The notes under the pieces are model-generated. The model had not been told where the DNA came from, did not search any database, and worked only from the letters and a program-made list of their open reading frames with translations. A stretch of DNA of 64,000 nt from positions 1-64,000 of the forward strand of contig NW_024609956.1 in the NCBI RefSeq assembly GCF_016920785.2, in the 5' to 3' direction. The DNA comes from Ixodes scapularis (lineage: Eukaryota; Arthropoda; Arachnida; Ixodida; Ixodidae). Shown piece after piece: positions 22,812-34,409 of the stretch (positions within the stretch are counted from its first letter, which is position 1; each line of letters opens with the position of its first letter). A program made the translations under genes and the position numbers.

Positions 22812-22966
22812 GAATGTCCATGTATCAAAATGTCCGTGCACCGAAAAGTCCCACACCAAAAAGTCTTTGCAGCAAAAAGTCCGTACACTGAAACGTCCGT
22901 GCACCGAAACGTCCGCACCGAAATGCCCTACAGCAAAACGCTCCACGCCGAAAACTGCTAGACCCA
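22812..22966. repeat. ~16-bp minisatellite (AAAAGTCCGTGCACCG-like)
   Basis: About nine units of 14-18 bp, each built on AAA(A/C)GTCC followed by a GC-rich CACCG/CAGCA half, occur in tandem. It lacks stops in several frames and so creates ORFs on both strands at 22680-23091, which are not genes. Similar motifs (TTTCGTCGAAAC) occur at about 55.2 kb. Confidence 0.8.
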
Positions 22967-22969
22967 CTA

Positions 22970-25132
22970 CGGATGGGGTCCTCCGTCACCTCTGGCGGTT
23001 TACGAACCATAATGATTCAGAACCACTGGTCTATGGAGTGCCATCCCTGATATACAGAAAACGCCGCTCGTACTTCCCGTTGTCACCATGAATCCGACAA
23101 CGAAATATGCCAGATCAGATATTTATATTAAAATTGATACTTTAATGACTACTTCTTTGAGCATAACGAGGTATTTGTGCTCTCACAACAGCAAAGAATC
23201 GTCTTCCAAACCAATGCTAAAAAAGAGCCAATGCAACTCGTTGGGAAGAGCAAGTGCCAAGCTCGCTCAAAACAGTTACTCGGTTGGTTCAGCTCCTTGT
23301 CGCAGGTGTGCCGGCTGGCTTCTGGATAATCTTTTCAAATCCTCGAAGCTTTCATTTCCTCCACCCCAAACTTGTAAAAAAACAAAAAAAAAAAAAACAA
23401 GCAGTTAGCAAAAAAAGAAAAAAAAAGAAACGGAAAACGGCGAGGAGGAAACGAGAGGCTATTTCGTCCTTTCACAGTGGCGAGAAGGAAAGTGAGGGTC
23501 GGGTTCCTTCTCTCTGCTTGCGGGCCGGCCTTTAAGCAGGTGAACCGAAGCGGGAATGAAAGAAGCGAGGCCGCTTCCCCTCATTCTAAAGTGTACCAGA
23601 AGTATGATGTCACATTTCTTGTTTGATTGTGCCCTTTCCTTTCCAAGAATACGGCCATCCGTTTGCGATATTAATGTATGAGTGATGTTTCGGAGTTTGT
23701 AGAGCTCCCATTCAAAGCTTCCGCGACCTTATTTTATGAAATCCAAATTTTGGTCCAGCATCCTTTTAAACAAGCTTTTTCAAATATTAGCATAATGAAC
23801 ATACAATTGGACAACTTGCTAACTCACAACAGCATCCTCCCGATGATGCCGTACAAAGGTTCTGTCACACGCACCAACCGAGGGGATTGCTGCAAGTCCA
23901 TCCACCCTCAACTTTTAGTCACCTTTGAGCCAGAAGAACTGCTGTATGAGGCCCGTCCAGCCACTGAGCACACAAAGAGAAACACGGGAAATAACACTCA
24001 GTGACGAGCAAAGTCTCTGGGCGGGAAGCCCTCCATGACAAATGAGCACTGTTGGGTTACGGCAACGGCGTAATACACAGGTTCTGCTTCTTCGATGCCT
24101 TCACCGCTGCGGTGGGTGGTCGTAGCTAGTCGTAGCAGATAGTGTCACGTTTGTTGCTCGTACCAAAACACCAAAGCCGTGTAGTATTCTTGTTGCCGAA
24201 GTTCATAAGCCTACGTTCCCGGTTTACACACACTACACAAAGCCAGCCACGAGCAAAGCTAGCTAACCCCGTTTCTGCTTCGGCGACAAGCCGCCAGGGC
24301 GGTGACACCGCCGCTGAAACTTCTGCCTCGGCTCTTCAAACCAGGGCCCCTCAGTGCACAAGCATGACACTTGCTAGGCTGCTCTGCCTGTACCAAGTGA
24401 CACGCGCCCGCATGTTCCCTCTCATAATTCTTCTGACTGTACGTGCCCCGTATTGTACACGGCCATACTGTGCACATGGCGAAAGTTCCCTTTTGAAAGT
24501 GCTCCACGGTCGGCTTACAATGCTGCGAACACATAGCACATGACCACTATAGGTGACAACACTTGGGACACTTGCCATCCGTCGTTGTGGCGCAAAGTCG
24601 CTTTCTCAGTCGTCCTCACAAGGGGCAAGGAAAGGCAGGCACTGCATAAAAAATCAATACATATTATAACACTGGCTGTGGCAAACTAGTTTCAAAGATG
24701 ATACAGTCATGTCTTCTTAATATGGACACCTCCGTACTATAAAAAGATTTTTTTCTATAATGTAAGGTGTTTATATGAGAAAATTAAATTTAAAACAAAA
24801 ATTGGATAACAAGCATAACCAAACAAACAGTTTATTCAGCTAAAAGATAATGAGATGCGAAGTTTGCTCTATCGCTTTAGAGCCGTTTAACATGTAGCAC
24901 TACTGTCGTTTACAAGAACAGATACCCAGGCTGTAAAGTGATGATCGGCTGAATAGCAAAAGATGTTGCACTGTATGCACAAGCCGGATGTAATTGACAC
25001 TTAGCTGCCGGCAGTTAGGATCCTATAATCTTATGATTGCAGACGGGAATTACATCTGGTGCCTACGGCTGGAATAATGTCTCGCTTCGTAATAGAAAAA
25101 GCACAAAAAAAACACAGGATGGAGAAACCGGG
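22970..25132. other. No recognised gene; possible pogo terminus near 24.7 kb
   Basis: A-rich tracts at 23380-23435 are the only strong local structure. TACAGTCATGTCTTCTTAAT with the following GGACACC and TATAATGTAAGGTG at 24702-24775 resembles one end of a pogo/Tigger element, but no partner end was found. The ORFs at 24142-24543 have no recognisable features. Confidence 0.35.
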
Positions 25133-26500
25133 TGTCACAAATTCAGGCTTCTCTTCATTTTTTTAAATACTTTTATGATCTTTTTTTTGGACCACTTTAA
25201 GTTTTGGTACGGTCAAAAAGGGGGAGTGTGGTGCCACTTTTAATCTCAGTTCGTCCCGTCATAGTTCCTTTCTAAGTCCCCAACGAATTTGCTCGTTTGC
25301 GGAATGGGTTTTTGTTAACGGGCGACGTAGATCATCCCAGGTCACAGTTTGTGGCTTTGACCTCGCGGATGGAGGGGTGCGTATGCTGGCTCGCGTATGG
25401 TGCCGATTTGACATGCAGGGGCGCCGCCGGGATACAAAGATGTTTACGCTGGCTAGCACGCTTTTTGAAGGCGGCGGCTTTGCTCAGTCTGCCGCCTGTC
25501 GTGTTCTATATATCGGCGATAATTGATGTTTTTGGACTCGTACGGGGGAATGGATGGGCACATATGTTTGGTTGTCTGAAAAATGTAATAGGTTTTGCCA
25601 TTTGGGTCGTTGCTGTGTAGCTTTGTTTTTCTTGAAAGTTGACTGACCCGAAAGGCGGGGAAACGGGAGGTTGGTCGGTAGACGAGCCTATAAAAGGGGG
25701 TTCGGGAACAAAGAAGGTAGTCCAACCCCAGAGCTGGCCGGGTCGCTACTCAACGCGGTTACTCCCTGCAGATGAGTCATGGAACGTGTAATTTTTGGCT
25801 TCTGCCCTGCCTGTCGGACAAGTGTTTGAGTTTGTTGTGCTGAAGCGTGTGTGGCTGTGTGGTGCGCGGTGTCGACCTCATCAAGCCTCTAATTGGACCG
25901 CTGGACTTCGAGACGCCGTTCTTCGGCCGACAACTCCAGACTACGGACTGCTCTGGACTCGGCACCTACCAGAAAGCTAAGCCTGGTTTTCTAGGACTTG
26001 TCTACTGCATTCTCTGGCTCTGAAGTACGAATTGTTGAATGCTGGGAAGATTTTTACACAGTGCTACTTTCTGTCGCGACTGTTTTGGGGGATTATCCCA
26101 TGTGTGTAGCGGTAACGTTCGAGCTCCATCTCGGTTTGCTCTCGTTGTTAGTGTCGGGTTTTCGTCACTGTTTTGTTGGCTCATTCCGGTTTTATGAGCG
26201 TCGAGTCTTTTTAGTATTAGTTTCTGGCTCGCAGGGCTCCATAGCTTTGAGCTGGAGTGTGGTTTGTGTTGAGTGCTCTATTGCCGTGTACAGCTTAGTT
26301 TTTCACTTTATTAAATCTAATCTTTTGTTTGCTTATCCTCCCTGTGTCATCATCTTTCTCTACTGATTGTACACCAGGCGTGGACCTAGCGCTAGTCAAT
26401 GGTCGAACTTAGCTCTCTTGTTCTTTTCCCGTAATTTCTCGTTTATTCTCAGAGTGGATCATTGAATTATTTTTATTAATTTGAACCCCACTCCGTGACA
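25133..26500 (+). mobile_element. Probable solo LTR (1,368 bp)
   Basis: The segment opens with TGTCAC and closes with GTGACA. With flanking bases the inverted ends extend to a perfect 8 bp, GGTGTCAC/GTGACACC. A TATA box (CCTATAAAAGGG) lies at about 25688. No pol sequence, primer site or second copy flanks it, so a solo LTR is the simplest reading. Flanking bases do not show a clean target duplication, which weakens the call. ORFs inside it (25795-26366) are not recognisable. Confidence 0.5.
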
Positions 26501-26623
26501 CCGAAACATATGGGAAAGCACCACAACGTATTAACATTAAATGTTCTTGAATTATACCTCACCCATGCTTGCTACGTGATGAAGCCCAAAGGTTAGTTCA
26601 ATGCCAATCAATATTAAATGTCT

Positions 26624-26738
26624 TTAGATGGGCACCTGCTGCCCGATCATGGCCTTTATTGCAAAGCACTGTTCACACATTTGCGAGTCCTGCAGTGCCT
26701 TGTGGAATGGTGGGCGATACTTGCCGTTCCGCAAGGCA
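26624..26738 (-). CDS. Possible terminal coding exon, unknown protein
   Basis: After a good acceptor (CTGATCTGTCTTGCAG) the minus strand reads 38 codons to a TAA. The peptide includes NGKYRPPFHKALQD and CEQCFAIKAMIG with a Cys-x-x-Cys pair. It looks more protein-like than the surrounding frames. I do not recognise the family, and no neighbouring exon was identified. It could be a chance reading or a piece of a decayed transposase. Confidence 0.3.
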
Positions 26739-27361
26739 CTGCAAGACAGATCAGGCTCAACTTTTGAATGTCGACATGCTTACGGAATGCTGCAGCAAAC
26801 CAATCATTCGCCGAGGGAAAAAGAAAGGAAGCTGCATGCCTCCGTGTGCTCATTGCCAGTGTTTTCTGCTCTGCTACGTACCCTGCTTGTGTGCTGTGAT
26901 TTGCAAGCCAGCGCGGGATATATTTCCTTGATTTGTTTGTCTGTTCAGCTGTGCGAGGTTGTGATTGAAACAACCAAGAATTATAGACCGCCATTCTTTT
27001 CATCAAGCTAAGGCTTCGCTCATCCGAACCGGGGACGATGACTGCTGTTGTTTACACGATTTTCGACAGCTATGTGGAGTGGCTTTGTGTTTAAAATTGC
27101 AATCCTAAGTGCAAAAAGAAGTTACCGCAGACTATATTGTTAAAGGTTGATTTCAACTGGCAGGCTCTGGCTACAACCACCTTAATATTCATTCAACATT
27201 GTTTGCATTTCTACTTACCCGTGATCGCTTCATTTGCCAAACACGTTAGTGGCCGGTCACCTTACCAATGAAACTAATGTGCTGGTGTCTCCGGCGAAGA
27301 ATTCCCTCAGGGCTACATGCAATGCACAACCCAGTTTGTAGCCCGTTGTGACTGAAAGCTT

Positions 27362-27772
27362 TCACACTGGGGAAACGTTGTTGTCACAAACGCAGTCAAA
27401 GAATGCGATAGGATTGAGGGAACAGGGGGATTGTCTAAGTTGACCGACTGCATGAGCATATGTTTCTATCGCCACCGTGTTTCCTCCACGCAGGCGACGG
27501 AGAAAACGATATAGAGACTCCTCGCGCTTGCCAATGCCAAGTTTCTCTAAAACGTCGAAATACGAGACACCCAGCAGCGAAGTGTCGATATTGCCGGAGA
27601 GAGCGGCGGGACAACGATCAGCGCAGGATCGCGGCTTCGCCACTCTTATGCGACGGTGTCTTCGGTTTCCGCTCTCTGCAGCTTCCACCGGGACGCTAGC
27701 CGTGCCTAATTGTGCTAGCTTTAAGCACCACAGTTCATAGGGTTCCCAGCGCCCGAGCGAAAGCTCGCGCAA
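27362..27772 (-). other. Unassigned 136-codon ORF, maybe transposon-derived
   Basis: The minus ORF contains an RRHRRIRVAKPRSC basic patch and a KREESLYRFLRRLRGG segment. The DNA beyond its start (about 27815-27845) holds CGATTCACACAACCGG in reverse, which resembles the ends of DNA transposons in this kind of genome. No paired TIR or catalytic motif was found, so the identity is open. Confidence 0.3.
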
Positions 27773-28029
27773 AAGAACCGGCGAGCAGTCGAGTCGTTTC
27801 CAATCGACGGGGTGGCTAAACGCCGGTTGTGTGAATCGGGCTTAACGCCTGAGCCGGCTTGCTCAAAGCAAATCTAACGTTCTTGAATGACATGTAATAA
27901 AAATCTGAGACGTGCTACATTCTATACAAACTTGATAAAAAAAATCAAACACTCACCTTCGGCTGCTACGTCCGCCGTACCGCTTCAAGGCAGAAGCAAC
28001 ATGGCGCTCGACGTCTTGTCTTGGGGTAT

Positions 28030-28095
28030 GGTGTACTAGTACGCCACCGGGTGGTAGCAACGACTACCGGAACGAAATCCTTGCTGCCACCCGTG
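28030..28095. repeat. Dispersed repeat shared with ~46.48-46.55 kb
   Basis: GCCACCGGGTGGTAGCAACG and the following TTGCTGCCACCC block match, in inverted orientation, the sequence around 46482-46552. About 60 bp is shared. Family unknown. Confidence 0.6.
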
Positions 28096-28853
28096 ACGTC
28101 GTATCCGGTATAATGTAGCCGCATATAACTAGACTTTATTTGTGATATGACAAATATCTGGTAGGTTTATAAACTATTTATATAGCAAATGCGCGACCTA
28201 CCCGGAAAAAGCATTGCTTTAAAAAAATCAGAACGACTGCACTGCTACCCGACAACGCCAGGTAGAAGCACTGCGCCTTTTTGTATTTTTACCGCGCCTA
28301 GTTTATATTTTTTTAGTTTTATTTAGGTTTATAAACTGTTTTATAACCAACGCATAATATATTCAGCAATATTAATGCTCTTTGAAAACATTAGCGACTG
28401 TGAGCGACTGCCCGACAGCGACAGGCGGCAGCACCTGGTTAGGTTGATGGGGTTGATGGATGGTAGTGGCAATACCCTTTGTAACGGGCGGCAGCTTGCG
28501 CTACCTAGCGAAACATTTTGTCATCTCAGCAGTATTATGCTTTTGATATCGATTGTGTTGGCCTTGTTGGAGGGAGTTGGTTGGCGCTGGTTCCTTTGTT
28601 TTGGTGTACTACCTTTGGGGCATTTGGTTGCTGTTCTGACGTTTCGACTTTGAAGCTTGCGAGTGAGACCTGTGAGAATAAAGCCAAACCTAGAAGCCCG
28701 AGCCCCGAGCTAGACCGCGGTGCTGGCTTTAAGACGTTCCTTTCTTGCGCGAGCGTTCGTTTTGCCGACGAACTTTTCAAAGCTGAGGTGTTGAGATCAC
28801 AGTGGTCTAGACCCCGTGCTCTCGTGCTTGCAGCACTGGCTGCTTGTAACTAT

Positions 28854-29050
28854 AGGAAGTATCCACTGGCGGCCATAGCTGTGTGCGCGACTCCTGAGCG
28901 CGTGCTGATGGCGAACTTCCACAGTTCTTTTGTAACGTGCATTCCGCACCCTCAAGATTGCCGGTCTTGGCAGCCTATTAATGTGAGCTCGTTCTGACCA
29001 TGCGCTCTAGACAGCACCCACAAATATGACGCCCAGTTAATACTCCTTAT
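28854..29050. mobile_element. MITE family A, copy 1
   Basis: The TIRs are GGAAGTATCCACTGGCGGCC and, at the right, TATGACGCCCAGTTAATACTCC in reverse. The whole element matches 32682-32918 in inverted orientation over about 200 bp. No coding sequence. A lone end of the same family (AATATTCACTGACGGCC) is at about 30886. Confidence 0.75.
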
Positions 29051-29226
29051 ACTATGTTTTGTAATTATCGTGCAACGCCGTCAAAGTGACTGGCGCGAGC
29101 GCGTGGCTTCATCTACGGTTTTGCTTGCGCGAGAACGCGAGCAAATGATATATCAACGAGATCAAGCCCCATGCTCGCGCCAGTAACTTTGACAGCGTTG
29201 CACACTAAGTATGAAACAGAATATAA
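29046..29226. mobile_element. MITE family B, 30+ bp inverted ends
   Basis: GTGCAACGCCGTCAAAGTGA plus the continuing CTGGCGCGAGC on the left is mirrored by 29165-29203 on the right. The right end continues into TATGAAACAGAATATA. The GAAACAGAG-type end recurs at 29527 and 31300, so these belong to a dispersed family. It abuts family A with almost no gap, suggesting nested insertion. Confidence 0.65.
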
Positions 29227-29479
29227 GCTCAGTGCAAGCTCAGTTTGGAAAGATCTATGTGAATAAAAGAGCCGAGACCGTTGGGACAAGTGACCAGAAG
29301 TTCCGACAAGGCGTTGGTCCCGACTTCGGCGGTGCAGTCCCGCCTTTTAGGTCTCAATCCCGTTGTGCCAAGCACCCATGGGACGGTGCGCGTGACTTCA
29401 TCTACCGCGTGGTGGATTTGTCATTAGCAAGTAGGATACGAGCTATCCGGAGACTATAAAATATTAGTCGTAGCCATTG

Positions 29480-29545
29480 CTTGTCAAGGCTTGTTCGGGC
29501 CCGCAGCCTTGACAACGTTGTACACTAAACATGAAACAGAGTAGG
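29480..29545. repeat. Partial family-B MITE end
   Basis: A small hairpin (TTGTCAAGGCT ... AGCCTTGACAA) is followed by ACGTTGTACACTAAACATG and GAAACAG, matching the right end of the element at 29046-29226. Confidence 0.5.
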
Positions 29546-29754
29546 CGGATCAGTAGCCGAGAGGGCTAGCGTAATAATAAAGGCGTTTTGTTTTCTTTTT
29601 TTACAAATACCGCCGACTATTTTTTTTTTTTTTTTTTGAAGCGCACAGGACACGTGTCACGAGCGGGTGCTCCGCCGCCATTCGCTCCGAAGGGCGGGGC
29701 CGACCATTTGCTGCGCCGACATCGAGGGACTTTAGGCTAGCGCACACTAGGTAA

Positions 29755-30005
29755 TAGACCTATTGATATATTACCCAAGCATCAAGGAGAATGCAGGGAT
29801 TGGTGTTACACGCGCGACACGCGCACGCCTTCCCCGTATAAAAGATTCGACGTAACTAACCAAAATAAAGCGTTGACGAACGCGTGTGCAAGATGCCATT
29901 TGTTTTAGGTATTTGCTTTAGAAAAGTCACTAATGCTGAGGCCAGCACGTGTGGCGCGCGGAACACCAATCCCTGCATTCTCCTTGACGCTTGGGTAATA
30001 AAACA
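29755..30005. mobile_element. Fragment of the foldback family
   Basis: ACCCAAGCATCAAGGAGAAT near 29773 is inverted near 30000. The core between them (ATAAAAGATTCGACGTAA, GTGCAAGATGCCATTTG, TTTAGGTATTTGCTTTAGAA) matches the centre of the 16.7-17.8 kb foldback read in reverse. Only the inner portion is present. The long outer arms are missing. Confidence 0.65.
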
Positions 30006-31147
30006 AATGGTAGATCGGATCGTGGTAAAGTAGCGTCAAGCTCCTCGTACGCTCGCCATTTTGGCCCAATTGAAATGAACAATTTCTTCTTGATCTCCAT
30101 TCTTGGGGAGCCGATCTGAATTTTCTGGTGACGGGTAACTTTATTGACTCGTTTTTTGTATACAGAGATTTTGCTCTCCACACACCGGCGAAACAAGCGT
30201 ACATCTTCGTACCACCACAACAAGCAAAAAGCCTAAAAGCATTAAAAAAAGATATACATATATTTTTTTTTTCTGTTTTGAAATATTCAAGAACAATATA
30301 ATTGTAAGAGATTCGTGGACATGGACATGTTTGATAAGTTGATTGCATATATACACAGTGCCAAAGACGCTTATATTGGCGAGGAACGCCTTCAGTAGGA
30401 CGATGCTACATATGCTGATCTTGGTGTGAGACGTTAAGAACAACCCTCTGGAAGCTTCGAAGATTTAAAGGGGTCGACATGCTGATTGTCATGGCAACGG
30501 AAACCAATTAGGCAATCGCCTTGCGAGGGTTTGGTCGTTAGTATTTGTTTGTATTCGGCTAGCAGACGTAGGAAGGCAATGGCGCTACTTTCCCAGGATC
30601 CAGTGACTCCAGGACCCAGTGACTTTAGCGCGCATCAGCCCGCGGAGCAAGTGGAGCAAAAACTCGTGCTGCCAGAACCTAGGACCACCTGCTTGTTTCG
30701 ATCTGGATGAGCATCGCACGGACGTGCGGTCGTGTATCACCACTGCGTTGTGCACATTGAAAGACCCCAGCGCTAGCAGTACTGCACTGATATTTATCAC
30801 TTACAGCAGGAGGCACGTCGCCCCCGTGAGGCACACCAACATCCCTGCTGTCTAGACATATATCAATACAATCCCCTTTGGAAACGCAAATATTCACTGA
30901 CGGCCATGGCTGCGTCCTCTGTATATCAAGCAGGTGTTGGCATCGAGTGTTCGCCAGATTTCATTGCTTTACCCATATCTCGTCCTCACCCTAAACATGC
31001 GAGCATGCGTGGCTTATCGCTCGCTCTTGCGAATGGAATACTGACCTTGTTAATTAAGGTCATTTCAAAGTCAGGATCAATGTTTTTCCGAAGCAAATGA
31101 TGTGCCTTCTGAAAACATAAAAGCCATCATATAATACCAAAGTACCT

Positions 31148-31316
31148 TTGCACAAGCACTATACTTCGTTTCACCTTATGCTGTACCGCAGAGAAGGTTA
31201 GGAGCGCGAGCTCATAGCGTTGGGAGCTTGTGCCGCCGAGACGTGCCCTAGAGCAAGGAGCTCGCGCTTGTAGCCTTTCCTGCGGTACATCATAATGTGA
31301 AACAGAGTCTAGTTGG
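31148..31316. mobile_element. MITE with ~49-bp inverted arms
   Basis: Arms at about 31157-31206 and 31258-31307 share GTTTCACCTTATGCTGTACC-like and GCGCGAGCTC blocks in inverse. The outer GAAACAGAG end links it to family B. Target duplication was not resolved. Confidence 0.7.
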
Positions 31317-31916
31317 GGTGTGTTTCCGGCCAACTTAACTTAGAATCTCTAATTCAATTCTGGATGCTCAACACATGGCATTTTAGGGACAATTTCGCAT
31401 AAACCTAGTCCGTTACACAGTAGATTGTTTAAATCTTTACCTCGTGTATATGCCAACGATTTTAGAAATTCGTGGCAATACTGCAGTGGCAAAAGTCCTC
31501 CTCAACAGCGGTGAAACTTAACCCCAACATATTTCAGAACTATTTAGCATAACACTGTCTAAAGTCCAAAACATTTTTTTTTTTTTTGTGCTGAAAATTT
31601 TTTTGCAGACAACACATGTCTCCCATTACACGAACACTCGTGCCATGGATGCGTCTCTCTCGCGTGGCACTTTCGGCTCGTGAAGCCCAGCGCGTTTTTT
31701 ATCAGAAGCTCCGGAAGCGCAAGATCATGCGTAGCTAGCTGTTACCTGAGCAGCTTGCCTGAGCCCGCGTCGTAGCCGTCGAGTATTTCGCACGTCATGC
31801 AAGCAACCAGTCATGAATTTCCAAGAGTCGAAAAGAGAATTGGAGCCTATGAAATTTCTATGGATAGGAACCTTTATTTTTGAGAAGAACCGGCGGAAAA
31901 AAGGGGTTTGTGTGCG

Positions 31917-31980
31917 TGAGGGGGGGGGGGGGGGGGGATGGGGGGGGGGGGGGGGGGGAGGGGGGGGAGGGGGGCGGTTT
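31917..31980. repeat. Interrupted poly-G tract
   Basis: More than 50 nearly uninterrupted G residues, broken by a few A, T and C. Shorter homopolymers occur at 34371-34387 (G), 38588-38614 (C) and 52761-52790 (G). ORFs running through these are artefacts. Confidence 0.85.
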
Positions 31981-32159
31981 TATTTACAAACTGCCTGCCC
32001 TTGGATAACCAGATATCTCTCCAGTGCCACTTGATTACTATCGCCAGAGTTCAGATTTCCTTAGGTTAAATTAGGATAGTTTTTTTTATTTATTTATTTA
32101 TTAGGGAAGAGTATTTATACACAGGTTATCGACTGAGCCGTATCTTTTGGACAATAAAT

Positions 32160-32420
32160 GGCGCTACGCATATTTGAAAAAAAAAAAAAAAATAGGAGAC
32201 GACGGACGAAGGGGACAAACACAAACGTCTCGATTGAGACGTTTTGTGCTTTTACCGTTCTTTGTCAACCGACCAACCGATTGAGAGAGAAATTTGTTTT
32301 CCGGGGGGGCGGGGAAGGGGTGGGGGGGAGAAGCAAAAAAAAAAAAATTCTCTATCTAAAAAAAAAAACAAAAAAACTTTTATTGCGTTTTTTTATCGGC
32401 TGGAAAAAACAATAAGCGAA
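32160..32420. repeat. A-rich low-complexity block
   Basis: Repeated A runs interrupted by short unique DNA (32178-32192, 32336-32378). The open frames here are lysine runs without features. Confidence 0.6.
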
Positions 32421-32681
32421 AAGACGTGCTTGCATAAATATGTCAGGAGTTTATTTTCTGTGGCGATGCAGCCATATGTAAAGCGCGTGTGACCGCGCGC
32501 CTTTAGCACCGATTAAAGAATATGCACGCGGCTCCTTGAAAAGCGCGCTTCCACAGCTGCAATCGGCGCTCAAGGTACAACCGCACGCGCTCTGCCTCTG
32601 GCTGCATTGCCACAATAAACTCACCTATTATTTTTTTTGTTATTTTAGTTGTGTATTGAGGTAATTTGCTTCGTACGTATA

Positions 32682-32918
32682 AGGAGTATTCACTGGGCGC
32701 CATATTTGTGGGTGCTGTCTAGAGCGCACGAGTGAGTGAGAAAACGTATTTATTAAAGGAATGCTCAGAACGAGCCCACATTAATAGGCTGCTAAGACCG
32801 GCAATCCTGATGGTGTGGAATGCACGTTGCAAAAGAACCGTGCAAGCTCGCCATCAGCACGTGCTCAGCAGTCGCGCACAGAACTATGGCCGCCAGTGAA
32901 TACTTCCAATAACGCTGT
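32682..32918. mobile_element. MITE family A, copy 2 (inverted)
   Basis: Reverse complement of 28854-29050 with an additional ~38-bp internal segment (TTTAATAAATACGTTTTC in reverse). The ends are GGAGTATTCACTGGGCGCC and GGCCGCCAGTGAATACTTCC. The two copies lie about 3.6 kb apart in opposite orientation. Confidence 0.75.
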
Positions 32919-33207
32919 AAAACTAACTGGCGCGTGCACAGGGGCGGACGCAGGTATTTCTAAATAAGGGGGATGTGTCAGCGTATCATAAGTACAACCC
33001 CTCCCTCCCCCGTGTTCCTTCGGTAGCTCTGTAGCTCATCGCTGCGCAGTATGTCGAGCAACCAATTTTTGCGGTTCCACTTGATCCGCCCCCTTCCCTG
33101 CCGTGCTCCTGCGCACAATGAAAAGCCTACCCTTGAAAATGAAGGAGCAAGCGTGCTCGAAGTTCGGAGGCGAAACGCTGTGCCATTGTTATGATATGTA
33201 TATGGTG

Positions 33208-33804
33208 TAGGGCTGGGCGTCCATTAAAAATATTAACCCGATGAATCGCCACCCTTTAATCGATTAATTAATTAATTGGTTAATCGGTTTCGTTAATTTC
33301 CATGCATATGTTTTTTAAAGTCAAAATGACACCTATCTTTTTTTTCTGAATATGTGCATGTAAAACGGCCCAATCATTGTAATTATGAATCAATTTTAAT
33401 ACGTAGTTGATAACAGTTAAGAGACACTCATACTCCCAGATTCTTACTTCAGCCGCATAAGGCAAAGAGGTTTGTTGATATTCTCCGGCAAGAGCGGCCT
33501 CCTTTGATTGCTCCCAGCAGTCTTTGCTGCTCTGAACGGACACTCGCACGTCGTTGAGGTGGCTGGGACACGTGAAACCTTCCGCACTCGCCTGGGGTTA
33601 CAAAGTTTGCCCTGAACAGTTTACTATAGGTTAAAATTTCACCTAAAATTTTTCCTATAGGTGTGCTCGTCCATTTCTGCTTGGTGAAAGCACTTAATTT
33701 TTATTTTATTTTGATTCGTCAAAATTTTACCGATTAACCGGTTAAAAAAATAATAGCAATGAAAGCATTAATCGGTAGGATAATCGATCAATTGCCCAGC
33801 TCTA
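33208..33804. mobile_element. hAT-like MITE (597 bp)
   Basis: The left end TAGGGCTGGGCG and the right end (reverse complement TAGAGCTGGGCAATTGATCG) are imperfect TIRs. The flanks atatggtg and atatggct agree at six of eight positions, consistent with an aged 8-bp duplication. Subterminal ATCGATTAAT/TTAATCGG repeats are abundant at both ends. The minus ORF at 33280-33549 shows no transposase motif. Confidence 0.75.
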
Positions 33805-33920
33805 ATATGGCTTATAAAAAGATAAAGGAAAAAAAAAAAAACAAAAAAAAAACGCCCCATGCCTTAATATCTTTTCTTGGCGCGTCCATTTGGCTTTTTC
33901 CTCCCATATCAGTCATTTCA

Positions 33921-33980
33921 TCTCTGGAGTCACCTAACAGACGCCAGGAGTCCCAGCTCCTGGTGTCTGTCAAGGGACTC
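33921..33980. repeat. Tight hairpin, 27-bp arms, 6-nt loop
   Basis: CTGGAGTCACCTAACAGACG with the continuing CCAGGAG is followed by TCCCAG and then the imperfect reverse complement, ending GGGACTCCAG. A third GGGACTCCA copy occurs at 34004. No target duplication was seen. Confidence 0.75.
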
Positions 33981-34409
33981 CAGATAACAAATGATGTGAG
34001 AACGGGACTCCATGGCAGACCGAGTGTTCCCGCAGCACAAATCAACCGTTTAAAAAAAAAAAAAAAAAAAGGCAGAGCTTTTTTATTTGCATGAAACCAA
34101 TAATGCCAGTATTTTTTATATTGAACCTAATGATTCCTAATATGTTATTCTTGTCAAGGTTCTTTTTAACCCGCCCCCCCCTTCCAAAAAAAAAAAAAAT
34201 CGAAAGTAAAAAAAAAGAGTGCCATGTGACAAAGCACTTCTGAGAGCGGTCATTTTAGGAACTGCGAGAGAAATTGCCACTAAAAGGCTAACGTGTTGCA
34301 ATATCAAACTTTTTTTTTAACGTCAATATATAAAATACGGACATTTAGCAAGAGGTTTGCTGACAATGGAGGGGGGGGGGGGGGGGGTCGTTCGTTTCAT
34401 GAGCATAGA

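Noticed and set aside
29545..29570. A-box-like TAGCCGAGAGGG
   Set aside because: No B box follows at the right distance, so no tRNA or SINE can be supported.
32158..32492. Lys-rich ORFs
   Set aside because: Poly-A low complexity.
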